A stretch of DNA of 64,000 nt from Lagopus muta (lineage: Eukaryota; Chordata; Aves; Galliformes; Phasianidae), in the NCBI RefSeq assembly GCF_023343835.1, contig NC_064443.1, positions 15,252,001 to 15,316,000 on the forward strand, read 5' to 3'. Within the stretch, counting starts at the first letter, position 1; each line of letters opens with the position of its first letter. The translations under genes were made by a program, and so were the position numbers. A model generated the notes under the pieces. It was not told the DNA's origin, did not search any database, and saw only the letters and a list, made by a program, of their open reading frames with translations. Shown one piece after another: positions 33,801-45,800 of this stretch.

Positions 33801-36800
33801 GCAGCAGCAGCAGATCTTTCAGATAAAAATTATGGTGAGCAAGGTAACCTATGAGAGTGACAAAAGTAACCTATGAGATGCAGCAAAGCTCACAGCCTCT
33901 CATTCTGCAGTGACTTACAGGAGGGAGCAGTCAAAGTATGCAACATCTAGAGTATGTAACATCTAGGCAAGCAGCTGAGCAAAGCTGGGAGCATAGGAAG
34001 GTGGGTTTCCTGCAGCTGCATTACCTCAGCTAAATAAACCATGAGGTCTTTACCAGCTTTTATTATTTATAGCATCTCTCCTTCTCACAGTAAGGGCAGT
34101 AATTTGGATCTCTCTCCTCCATTGGGTCTCTTATTTTTCAGGAGGCCCAGAGGACATGAATCCACAGATGATATCTGTAAGCACATAGCTTCCATCTCAC
34201 CCCTATTTGCAGACAGACTCCCACTTGTGCAGCAGCGCACGCTGCTATTTCTGCTGCTGCCCCGTGTTTACGCTCATGTAAATGCTCTCACGTGCACGTC
34301 ACAAAGCTGGTGCAGCACCGTGCCAGCAGATGGTGGCTGATAGCAACCCAGTGCCCCAAATATCCAGACGAGACATTCAGACAGCCTGGCCCCTTACTGT
34401 AAGTGGCTGCTGCTGTAGGCATTGCGTGTGAGCACAGGTGTTGTAGGCATGCTTCTTCCTCCATGGGACGGGGCCGCTCGTTCCAGGGTGCGGTAAGGAC
34501 TGCTGTGAGTGGAAAGTGGGTCCCTGCAGCAAAGGATACAGAGTTCCAATTAGGGTAAACATAATGCAAGTCATCCAGACCGAGACTGTGTGCGCTCTGT
34601 CTTAAAGGGAAGGGACAAAAATCATCCAAATGCTTCATAACACAGTCCAAGAAGCACTGAGATCAGTGAGAATCCTTACACTGAGAACAACCAGCACCAG
34701 ATCAGACTTGCACAGAACAATCCCACAACTGAGCTACTGCTCCTATGTGCTCCATGGAGCTGCTCCCCCAGCACACAACTGCCCAAATCCTATAAATCCA
34801 TATGGAACCTGAGCCACTTGCTGCAGCTGGCACTGATGCTGGCATTCGGCTTACATCCCAGCAATTCTCCTATTTTTAGACAAACTGCTTCTCAAGTCTC
34901 AGGTGAATTCTTGGTGTTGTAACAATGTACCTGCTGGAATACTGATAGGATCAGGAGGGATGGGTATGGTTTGGTGTTATCTGAAGCAATTACAGTCACC
35001 AGAAAAAAGACAAGTTGTTTAACACTGAAAACAAACCACAAAAATAGAGACAGAGAGTGAGAGTAATGGTGGGCCATTCCTTAAACACAACACTTCCCAC
35101 TGCGTTTCTCACCTGACTCACAAAGACAACACACTCCTACAGTTTCACAGACACTGATGACTACCTCTATGCACGTGTATTACTAAGCAGCAAATTTAAT
35201 GCTTATCACCAAACTCTTAAACCACAAGAGAAGTGTGGAAGCAGCAGCAACTCTGAGAGTCCATCATAACCAATCTGACAGGACCGAGCTCTCATGCCCA
35301 GAAGAGCTGAGATGTACAGTACCTGGAATGTCTTGATTCCAAGAGCTGCTCGTTCATGGATGACTTTCTGAGATGAACTCTCTCCAGCCCGAGAGACTTG
35401 GGTGGAAGCAGCCTTGGGGAAAGCTGTGCAGAGCTGGTTCGTTGTGCTGGCACACTGAGGGATTCACTGCCTGCTGGAAAGGAATATTGTTTAGTTAAGC
35501 AAAATCCATGCCATTTTTGCCCTTTGTGGAAATCTGCAGCCACTGAGCAGAAACTTTGTGCCATGGAAATGAGGGCAAGAGCTGTGACTCCAGAAGGCTG
35601 CAGCACAGCTGCCTGCGCCCTGCTTTCCTGGCAGGACACTGTGCAGATTTGTTTTGTCAGGTTTCACAGCCCTGACTGCTGCTGAGGTTCCTTCTCTGAC
35701 TGTGCAGGACCACCAAGTGGGAGCTCTTTGGGCAAGTGCCTGTTCTGCAGCTCTGTCCCTCCCATCAGCTGCACCAAAGCCAGTTACTCTCCCTCACCAT
35801 TCAGCACTTCACTTGAAAATGACATTTTAAGGATTAGTTTAACTACAACCTGAAAAGAACTGACTTCAAAAGCGTCTGAATGAGCACTGACAGACAAATT
35901 TGGCTGAAGGCAGTTGTGAAGATGTTGGCTAGATCCTTGTTCTCACTTTGCTTACGGCAAAATCCGGCAAAATCCCATTAGAACCAAAAGGAAACTACAG
36001 CTAACACAGGTAAATGTAGGACAAGTATCACAGAACATGTTCCCAAACTGAAACCTCAGCTCTACTTCTGCAAGCAGGAACCAGATGCAACTCCTTTTTA
36101 TAGTGCCAGATGGGTTGTACGAGTCTAAAACTGGGACAAGCAAGATCAGAATCAGGCCCAAACTGAAAAGTGAGTAATAATTTAGATAATGTTTGTCCCC
36201 AGATGATGATTATCCAGCATAGGGAGAGGCAAGCCAAGTCCTTTCCACCTTGTGGAACAGGGTGTGAATGTGTGCCTGTGGGTGTGTGCGTGAAATGAGT
36301 AAGCTGAGCAAACACCAAACCCATGCAAGATGCAGCTCACTAGGTAACACTGAAACGTAAACAGATCTTTGCTGTCTCTGACTCTTCCACTTTTAGTGAG
36401 TTTTAGTAGCTGTCAGGACAGAAGGGCTGGGCAATTCCTCCCAGCTCCCACCTCCTCCAGCCACTCATCTGCCTCTGGTCAGGTCCCAGGGACAAAGCAT
36501 CTGCTGGAAATTCACAGCAGCTGATCACAGTACATCCAGATTCCTTCCCTGAAGATGATTCAAATCAGCCCACAGAGCAGAACCTTTCAATAAGTAACTC
36601 ATTAAGATCACTGACTCCTGACTAAGCTCTTTTTTCCTCTGCTGCAATTTGTCATTGGAAGACAATAAAATAGCAGCCTAAAGGGTGTTAAGCCAGTGAG
36701 TGTCTCCAAACAGGCAGAAGGAAGAAAAGGATAATCAACATACCGTCATCATAGGTTGTCGTATCAGACAGAGAGCTGCTCTCAGATGGGATTATATCAT

Positions 36801-39800
36801 CTGTGAACGAAAACAAGCACTTTAAGAACATTCAACATTAATTTCAGAATATTGTATGGAGTTTATTTTCTAAAGCTCGAGAGTCTGTTCATACCCATAA
36901 AGCTGCAACCAAAACATTTCAGACTTCAGCACCCCGAAGACAGCCCTGATTTGCTTTCCTCTCAGAACCTACTTGTTTCCATTGCAGTTCTGCAAGCTAC
37001 CTACATCATTATCAAAGCAGATCTTTTCAGCTGTGGTGGGAATCAGGCCAAGATTCAGAAAGGTGTTTTCCATTCAACTCTTAAGAGATCTCACCGGGTG
37101 TTCCGGTGCTTCTATAGGAGGCAGGAGCCTACACAGACATGTAGATCTTGGCTGCTAGCATTTAATCTCCTTGGGTACACCCAAAATCCTACCTGGTAGG
37201 TCCTAAACAGCTTTTGAAATTTGGCATTATGTTCATTTGTGTGCAAATTCTGCTTCAATTCAAATTTATACGAACTCAGGAATTTTTTGCTGATTTCAGT
37301 CACATGCAGGAGCTCTGAATTCAAATCCCAAACCTGTGCAATTCCCTATAAAGGGGAAGAAACTCTCTGAAGGTACAAAGGAAGCAAAGGAAAGGGAGAG
37401 GAGAACGTGGAGAGCAGGAGACAGCCCCGTGTGTCCTTCACCTCCCATCCCTGGGGGCCTGGGATGGAAACAGCTATGGTGTGATTCAATAAATCAGTGT
37501 TACCATTCAGTGCGTCATTTCCAAGCCAGTCCCAAACTTTATAGACACAAGAGACATCACTGCTGAGCTTCACACAACCCTGCACCTTGAACCCAGAATA
37601 CAATCAGCGATAGCAAAAAGCTTGCACATGCAATCAGGTATTGAAGCAAGAGAGAGCTGCTTCTGGTGGAGTAAACGCGCTGTGCTGCAGGAGTTGGGAG
37701 CTGGAAAGAAATACAGCTAAGCTACTGCTGGAGCAATGCCTGCTGCTTCCACCCGCAAAAAGGCAGACCCTCAGAGGAATCCAGTCCCTCCTGTCTGTAC
37801 TCCCCTTCTCAGATGGCAAACAAGGATGCCACGCATCAGATATTGCAAAACAATGGGCTAAATGGTGTTTGCTTAAGGACCAAGGAATTGCATGTCCAAC
37901 TTTGAAGTTCCTTGTTTGCACGATGGCAGAGAAAGCTCCATGCAACAAACAGCAGCAGGTATGCATGGATGCTGTCCGTGCTCCTGCTGGCTTTCAGCAG
38001 CTTACTCTGTTGTCATTGCACATCATGAGCACCAGGTAACGCAGGACCTCCCATGCTTAGTGCCCAGATCAGTGAGCAATAGCTGGAAAAACAGATGTTT
38101 TCTGTTTTCTCCATCAATCAGGAACGAGATGAGCCACAGTAAAGAGCAATCATCCTCCTCTCTCAGGATTATTGCCTTGTGATGATGGACAGCCCAGCAT
38201 TGCTGCATTGCATGCTGGCTGAGGACCCACACTGAGCTCTCAATGAGAGCGAGGGACAGCGAGGGCAGGAAAACTCACACAGTCTGGTTGTGCCAGAACT
38301 GCAGCATTGCAGAAACAAAGAGAAAGAGACCTCATGTGTGGCAGCTCAGCAATACACCTGTATCCAGTGCACTACAAACTGGGACACCACGTCAGTTTCA
38401 GCAGCGATGCTCCTGCCAGCCTTCTATCTATAGCACTGCTAGCCTGCACCTGGCACTGCTACGTGTCTGCACTTGTGACCAGAACAGCAGCTAATCTGCC
38501 CTCAGCCTCTGAGCTGTGTGCTTATTGTAGCAGATGCAGCAATTGCATCTCGCTTTCTTACTTAACTGCCTCAGAGAAGATAAAAATCATACGAAGATGT
38601 AAACAAAACATGTAAGTGAGCCAAATACGACTTCTTTGTCTCTGTCTTCATCAGAACACGGGGAATTCTCTTGTTTACCTGGCAGAGTAAGAGTTGATTT
38701 TTGGGTTGGCTTCTTGCCACACTTGATCCTGTATTCATTTATGGAATTTTCTATCTCTTGAAGCTTTTTTACAGCATCGGCATACTCCTGTTTTCTTTTC
38801 TTCTTCACATTTTTGCAGAGGTCCGGCTCGCTGGCAAGTTTCTTTGCAGCTTCCACCAGCTTCTGCTGTATGACAAAATTGCTCTCCAATTCCTGCAAAG
38901 CGGGATCCTGCAAATTTGAGAGATGAGTTATTCAGATGAGGCTACACAAAAGACAACCTGGTTTTGCGGTAACAAAGCGAGATTTGAGCACAAACCACAG
39001 AAACACCAAAGCTTATACACGAGAAACTCAGCACAGGAAAACTTCAGATCCTCTGTCTGTGACTTAAGATTGTGAGGTCTCTCGAGAAAGATCCGAGGTT
39101 CTTAAGTCTGGGTGGCTGAAATTGCACACCTGAATTCAAGGCTAGCCCCACCTGTTACATGGCGAGCTCACAGACCTCCTGCTCCAAGGCAAAGCCTGAA
39201 AACATCTCTTGGAATTCTCTACATTACAGAAAATAAAGATTTCCATCGCCATATACCTACATAACAAGGAGACTGGAGTTTGTTGAGTTGTTTGTAAACA
39301 ACTGTGAGAGGTTCATATGAAAGAAGCAGAGAAGTGTGAAGTGGTACATTATTAAATCTGGAAGCAGGACTTGGTTTCAGTTGCATACAAGCAGTTTGCT
39401 GCAGACAGAGGTTATGCCAGTGCTGTAGGAGCCAGGGCAGAGAGTTTGGGGTGAAAGATGGATGCAAAGTGCTCAACCTCTTCTACTAAGGATGATACAG
39501 CCAGATAACAAGTCTCTCAAGGAATGAGGGGGAATGATGCATGTCCAGAAATAACATACACCTGAATTAGCACAGCTCCTGAGTCAGACTCTGCCAGCAA
39601 AATTCACATTAGCTTCTTGAGCAACATAGAGAGAGCTTCTACTTAGGTGGAACTTGCATTAAGCCAGAGATAAATCTCCTCCTGCTGTCATCTGTCACCC
39701 AACTATGCCCACAGACAGATGATTTTGCAAAGGGGACAACACACCTCATGCTCTGGGTTCAAACACAAGCTCAGCACGAAACAAATCAGAGCTCATGAGG

Positions 39801-42800
39801 AGGAAAACTCACAGTCACACATCACATCTATCTGTTCTTTTCCAATTAGCAGCAACATTCACATTAAGATATAAGTAATGCAGCCAAGCCAGGGTTCAGT
39901 TCAGAGGGCTTTAAGGCTGAAATAAGGGCAGCACCTGTCAAAATCCCCTCAGCACAGGCATGCAACTGTCTCATCTTAAATCACCAGGGAAGAGCAGGAT
40001 TGTTTAGAAGTAGCTTTGGCCACCGGTCTGACCACCCCACCTCTGCTGTGCAAACAAGCCACATCACTCACCTCCTCAGTAGGGAGCAGGTTGTCATCCA
40101 GCTTGAAGGCTGTGCCAACACGTCTTCTGACCTGGGGAGGTTCCTCTCCAGCGCTCAGAGGATACTCCTTTGGCATCTTGCCCGTCAGCTCCTGAGGAAC
40201 AGAGAGGGCTCTACGTGAAGGTCCAATGGGCAAGAAGGGCTCTCACCCACCTCCACCCCCAGGCGCAGCTCTCACCGCTTCACGCAGGCAGATTTTCTTC
40301 AGCTCCTCAACTTTCTGGAGTAGTTTTTCCTGAAGGAGTTTCTCTTTCTTCTTTAGCTCCATAATTTTCTCCTTCTTTTGTTCTTCGCTGACTTCTGAAT
40401 CCTGAGAGCCTAAAAAATACATTCATTTTATTAGAGAATTTGCAGGTAAAAGTCATTTCATTCTGTCCTACAACAGGCAGGTGAACTGAGATCTCCTCAG
40501 AGCTGGCTGACCTAGTCACACTGCATCACCTTTGAGACAAAACATCCAGCCCCTGTGCTATCCAGGATGTAGGCTCTAAGAAAATCCACACTCCTTCAAA
40601 CCCTCAACAATTGCAAGTAAGCCTCAAGCATGAAACTGAAAACCCACTATCCAGAACATTAGGATTAGCATTACGGATATCTATGATACTTGATACAGAC
40701 ACTGATGGCCCTTGCTTGGGTTTCAGCTCCAGGCATTCTGGTGGGACAAGGCAGGCTTCCGTCTGCCCAGATCTCCTCCATCGGTGGCAGAGACATTCAG
40801 AGCCCACTTCAGAGCCAAATTTGAGAAAATGTCTCTTTTCTGCTGATTTTTGAGGAAGCTCAGGTCCATTCAACACCTAGGGCAGGTGCTTGAAACCTGC
40901 TTGGATTAAACTGCCCTCACACTCAGATGGGACGTGCAGTCATCCAAGGACAGACTAACTGGTAAACTGATGGCAAGTTACTTATGGATCAAGATTACGT
41001 GGGTGCTTATCTGCCTTCAGCATATTTTTATTTCTTTGTTAGTTATAGCAGGAGAGGAAACAGCATATGATAACAACAGATGTTACCATCTCATATGTAA
41101 ACTAACGCATGCTGTCACAGTTTTGCTGTATTTATGGTCAGCTGGACTCATTGTCCCTTCCTACACACACAAGCCCTGCTGTATACAAGGCTTTGATTTA
41201 CACAGAGCATTACCTGATGAGATTAAGCTGCCACTGCTGGCCATAATAAGCTGATTTTTTGCCTCCAGAGTCACCAGCTTTGAAACCTTTGGCGTTCCCA
41301 TCTCTGTCAAATCCATGGCGATATCATCCAAACTTCTGGCTGAAGGAATTTTTGCCTGAAGGAGTTAAAAAATAAAATCAAGTTACTTCTAATTAATTTC
41401 AGAACACAAGGTCACAGAAGATGCCATTTCACACCTCATCCCCCACAAAACCCTCGCACAAGAGCTGACTGCCCCAGCACTCCTTCAGCCTGGCCCCAAA
41501 GCCTGAACTGCCTCCAAATCCCTTCTCTATTTGTGCCCTTCTCAAAATGAACACAAGAAGAGACAAAAGAAAAAAAGGCATATTAAACACTGAGACGTGG
41601 GAATTCCCTTTGCTGTGATTACACTTCCATTGCTCTTAATTGGAGGCAGGCTCAAATGGATCCTGTAACAATACCGTAGCTGATAGTCTGCTCAAAAAGC
41701 AGATGAAAACTATTTGTATTCTTTCTCTGGAGAGCAGTTTATCCATGGAACAACATACACTGAAGGACATGCAGGAGAGGTGTTGAAGCTCATGCCTACA
41801 GCAAAATGCCGTGTAACTTACTTTGCTTTGTTTTCTGTCCAAGTAGAACTGGTGTTGACTGATTGCCATTACCCAGATGGATTTGATCAGGGAAGTGTTT
41901 GCATACCAGGTTTGCACTACCAGCCCGCTCTGACCAAAGGTCCTTCTTGACACTGAAATCCTGAAGAGGTGAAAAGAAATGCAACTTGAGGACAGCCCTG
42001 CTGGGTTTAAAGCCCCCAAAGCCTGTTTCCTCATCAGTCAAGGCTTCATGCTAGAGATCAGAACTTGGATTTCCTTCTCACCCCCACCCGCTGCTCCCTT
42101 TCCTCCCCTCTAACTCCCAGGAGTTGGCTCCATAGCCAATTAATTAAACACAGTTCTGCATTGACATCAGCACAAGATCCCATCCCACCCATCAGTTTGC
42201 AGGGACAACGAGTGCCCACACTGGGAGAGATTCCTCCCATGGCTCTGGGTGCCCCTCCAGTCTCACCTGCGGGGATCGTGCACTTCCACAGCAAACTTCT
42301 TCTCACGGAAATAGAGGTTTTCCAGCTGTTTCCATTGGAATAGCTATAGGAGAATTGGGAGAGAGTGGCAGAGCACCGTCACTCCAAGAGTCACTGATCT
42401 CTCCCCCAGGTTATCCAACTCCAGCAAACTACAAGTTCTGTGCATCTTCAGCTATGGCATAGATTCAGCAATAACATTCATAACATCAGTTAAAACAAGC
42501 ACAAAATCAGATGTTTAGGATGCCCTTCAAGTAAATGCACACTTTTACAAACAATACACTGCAACTTTTGGATTTTGCCTGTGCGCTTGCACTAACAGCA
42601 CATTTAATGTCACCCCTCAACATTTGTAAGGACCTCAGGAAGGTGGGCAAAGTCCTTTTCCTTCTGTTTAAATGCAAAAGAACCATAAAGTAATCACATC
42701 AACACTGACGGTCTCCCCCCATAGAGGGAGCAGCTGGGGGAAGCCCAAGACCTCTGTTTTCTAAAGATACAGGGCATAAGGTTCAGCGAGACACCGGAGA

Positions 42801-45800
42801 AGGGCTATGACACACACAGCAAAACCACAGGGAGCAGAAGGAGCCACCCCGCAGCACAGACATGCTGCGAGGAAACCACTGCCTTCCTGCTGAATGCCAG
42901 CAGGGAGAACAGCACACCTGTGCAGCAGGGCTCGGGGATTCCCAGGTATTAGAAACATATTAGAAGGCAGCCAGGCAGCAGTGACCCCTCCATTCCATCC
43001 CATCGGTGCCATCAGCCCCACCAGTGCGATGTTCCAGCAGGATGTGGTTGAAACCAATGCACCGTGCCACAGCTACAGAAGAACTTCGTGTTCGATCAAG
43101 TTGCAATCTGTGCCGTGCTTCACCTGAAGCATTCTCCCCGCGGGTTGGAACAGAGACCCGACCTCGTTCACGCCTTTTGTGGGAAAACCCCAGCGCTGCT
43201 CTTTCAAAGAACTTTCATCTGCTTCGATAAAACTTCCCTTTCTATAGCACTACGACTTGTTATTCTAATCATAAATCTCTGCTCGATGAAAAACGCGTCG
43301 GGGGGAAAAGTCATCGACAGAAACTCATAACTCATTCCCAAAAAGACCATACGAGTTTGCCGCTTCAGTCTATTTATCTTTGAATCCAACCCACCCAACG
43401 TTACCAGCGCACTGCCCGCTCTCTCTTTGTCGCTGAACTTCCCAAACATTTTCCCACGCAGCCGCTGCCTTACGGCCCGCAGCAACACCCCCCCCTCCCC
43501 AACACCACCATCACCCCCCACTCACCTCCTCACGCAGCCGCACCGCATCTCCCCAGCAGCGCCTCACCCCGCGCTGCCCGCCCCGCTGGGAGGCGGCTCC
43601 TGACCCCCCCCTTTCCCCGGCAGCGAGCGGGGGGAGCCCGGCCGGGATCGCAGCGGCTCCGGGGGGGGGGGGGAGGAGGATGGAACACAATGCGGATCGG
43701 CTCCGCGCCCACACTCGTATAAGCGCTGGGTGTGCTCGGTGCCGGGCACGGAGGCAGGTGGTGACACCCCCGGGCTCTTTGTCACTTCCTTTGGGCTGGG
43801 CTCCTCCGGACGCGCACGGCGTTCCCGAGGGTTGCGGGAAAGCCGCGGAGAGATGGCTTGGGTTTGGGGGGGATGCAAACGGGGATGGTGATTCCCTAAC
43901 CCACACACAGCCAGCCCCAGCCTCCCCCCCCCCCCCCCGCGCTTCCTGAGCAGGGAGTTGGATGGGGTGCGAACTGAGCGTGTTTGAAAAACTGGGGAGA
44001 TGGGATATAAGGGGGGAGAAAATAAAAATGGGGTGGGGAAGATAAACGGGATGGGAAGGAAAAAAAAAAAAAAGGGAAAGGAAAAGGTTGGAAGAGGAAG
44101 AAAGGGGAGATGGAAGATGCAAGAGAGGTGGAAAAAAAAGGGGAAATGGGGAAAGGGAGCAAAGGAAAAAGGGGGTGAAGGAAAGGGAAAGGAAAGAAGA
44201 AAAAAAGGAAAAAGAGGGAGAGAAAGGAAAACGAGGGAAAAAAAGGAAATGAAAAAAGCAAAGGAAATAAAAAAATAAAAGAAATTGAAAAAGAAGGTAA
44301 AAAAAGGGGAAGGGGGAGGAGGAGAGAAGGAGGAAGAGAAAAAGAGGAAAAAAAAATAATACTAAAAGAATCTTTCACATTTTAAGATTGCTTGGAATTG
44401 GCTGAGGCCCAACACTGAGCTCCCAAAGGCCAAGAAGTGCAGAGGGGCTGCCTGCAGCCAGCAGCAATGCCACCCCAAATGGATTTAGAGCACCAATACT
44501 GTGCTTGGGAAACTGTTACTGCAGATTTCCTGCTCCTGTCAAATGCTACCTAACTCTACAAGACACGTTTCAAAATCATTTCTCATTTCAGTTGTACCAG
44601 AATTACCCACACATGCAAAGACTAAACAGTTGTTTTAAAAAAAAAAAAAAAGGAAATTTGAAACTGGTTTTTGAGAGCTGGAAGTACAATTAGGAATAAT
44701 TACCATGTTGGTTTTGTTTTTTTTTGTGGAAGTTTTGCAATGTATGTTCCCTTTAACCAGATGATTAGGTCCACCTGAGTTAATGAATGTTTTCTGAATA
44801 GCCTTCCCATTCTACTGACTGTCAGGTCCTTACTGCTCATGGAAAACTCCTGAGCACACTGTGGGCCTCCCATTTGACCCTACAAGCAGGATTTGGATGC
44901 TCAAGATCTGTTTGCAGGTCTCTTTGGACAAGGCAAAGGTGCCAAGTAACCTGATTGCACCTCATTAGCCCTCCAGGCACAAGCCAGGCTTCCACAGTCC
45001 AGCTGCAGCTCCTCAAAGCACCAGGAGCTTTAGCTTTCTACACAGCAGCATTATCAAATAGCTTGGGTTCGAAGAGACCTTAAAGACCATCCGGTTCCAA
45101 CCCCAATGCTGCTGGCTAAATCAGGCAGTAGATCAGGCTGCCCGGGGCCTCATCCAGCCTGGCCTTGAACACCTCCACAGATGAACAGACTGCCAGGGGA
45201 CACAACTGGTCATTGCCTCCATCCAAACCACTGTCAAGAACCCTCTGGCTATGACCATCCAATTCTTTATCCATCAATTAGCCCACTCTTCAAACCCATA
45301 TCCCTCCAATTCAGAAATAAGGATGTGGTGTAGGACCATCGTCAGAGGCCTTGCACAAGTTCAGGTAGATTGACATCAGTTGCCCATCCTTTGTCCACTG
45401 ATGTTGTCACTGCATTGTAGAAAGCCACCAGATTGGTGATGCACAATCTGCCCTTGGGGAAGCTGTGCTGGCTGTCTTGGGTCACCTCCTCATCTCTCAT
45501 GATCCTGTTCTCAATAGTGCAGAGCACAGACCGAAATGAGCACCCTCCTCACCCTCTTTCCCATACAAAAAGACCTGGACTGTAGCCTAACAAGACACAA
45601 AACAGACACTGACAGCTTAAGCAGGGAGACACATTAATAATAGCAGCAGTTGGTTTACAACCTGGCTGATCTCACACCTGGTTTGGAATAAAATGCAGGT
45701 TTGTCTGGGCACCGCAGCACAGCCCCTGCCTTGAGAAAAGGGCAAGGGGCAACGTGCTCAGTGCATGCCTCAGCCTGGTGCGTTTAGTTTAATATTTTTA

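Larger units (their letters stand above)
30895..42266 (-). other. FRMD4B: FRMD4B 3' introns
   Basis: The introns between the last twelve coding exons run from 80 bases to about 2.1 kb. Those longer than 300 bases (30895-32153, 32287-32826, 33633-34397, 34524-35322, 35474-36743, 36801-38678, 38908-40071, 40410-41213, 41356-41821, 41961-42266) hold nothing I can name beyond splice signals. Confidence 0.7.
43090..43970. promoter_or_regulatory. FRMD4B: Intragenic CpG island, putative internal FRMD4B promoter
   Basis: About 0.9 kb of GC-rich, CpG-dense DNA inside a FRMD4B intron, flanked by A/T-rich sequence. A consensus minus-strand donor GAGGAG|GTGAGTGG lies at 43526/43525, oriented towards the next FRMD4B exon (42343). 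This is the arrangement expected of an alternative first exon. No TATA box stands out. The promoter role is inference. Confidence 0.55.

Noticed and set aside
43511-44378. Minus-strand open frames of 203 and 160 codons rich in Phe, Ser and Pro
   Set aside because: They are the complement of the polypurine tract and of the GC-rich island; no domain, no codon-bias support, and no plausible start.
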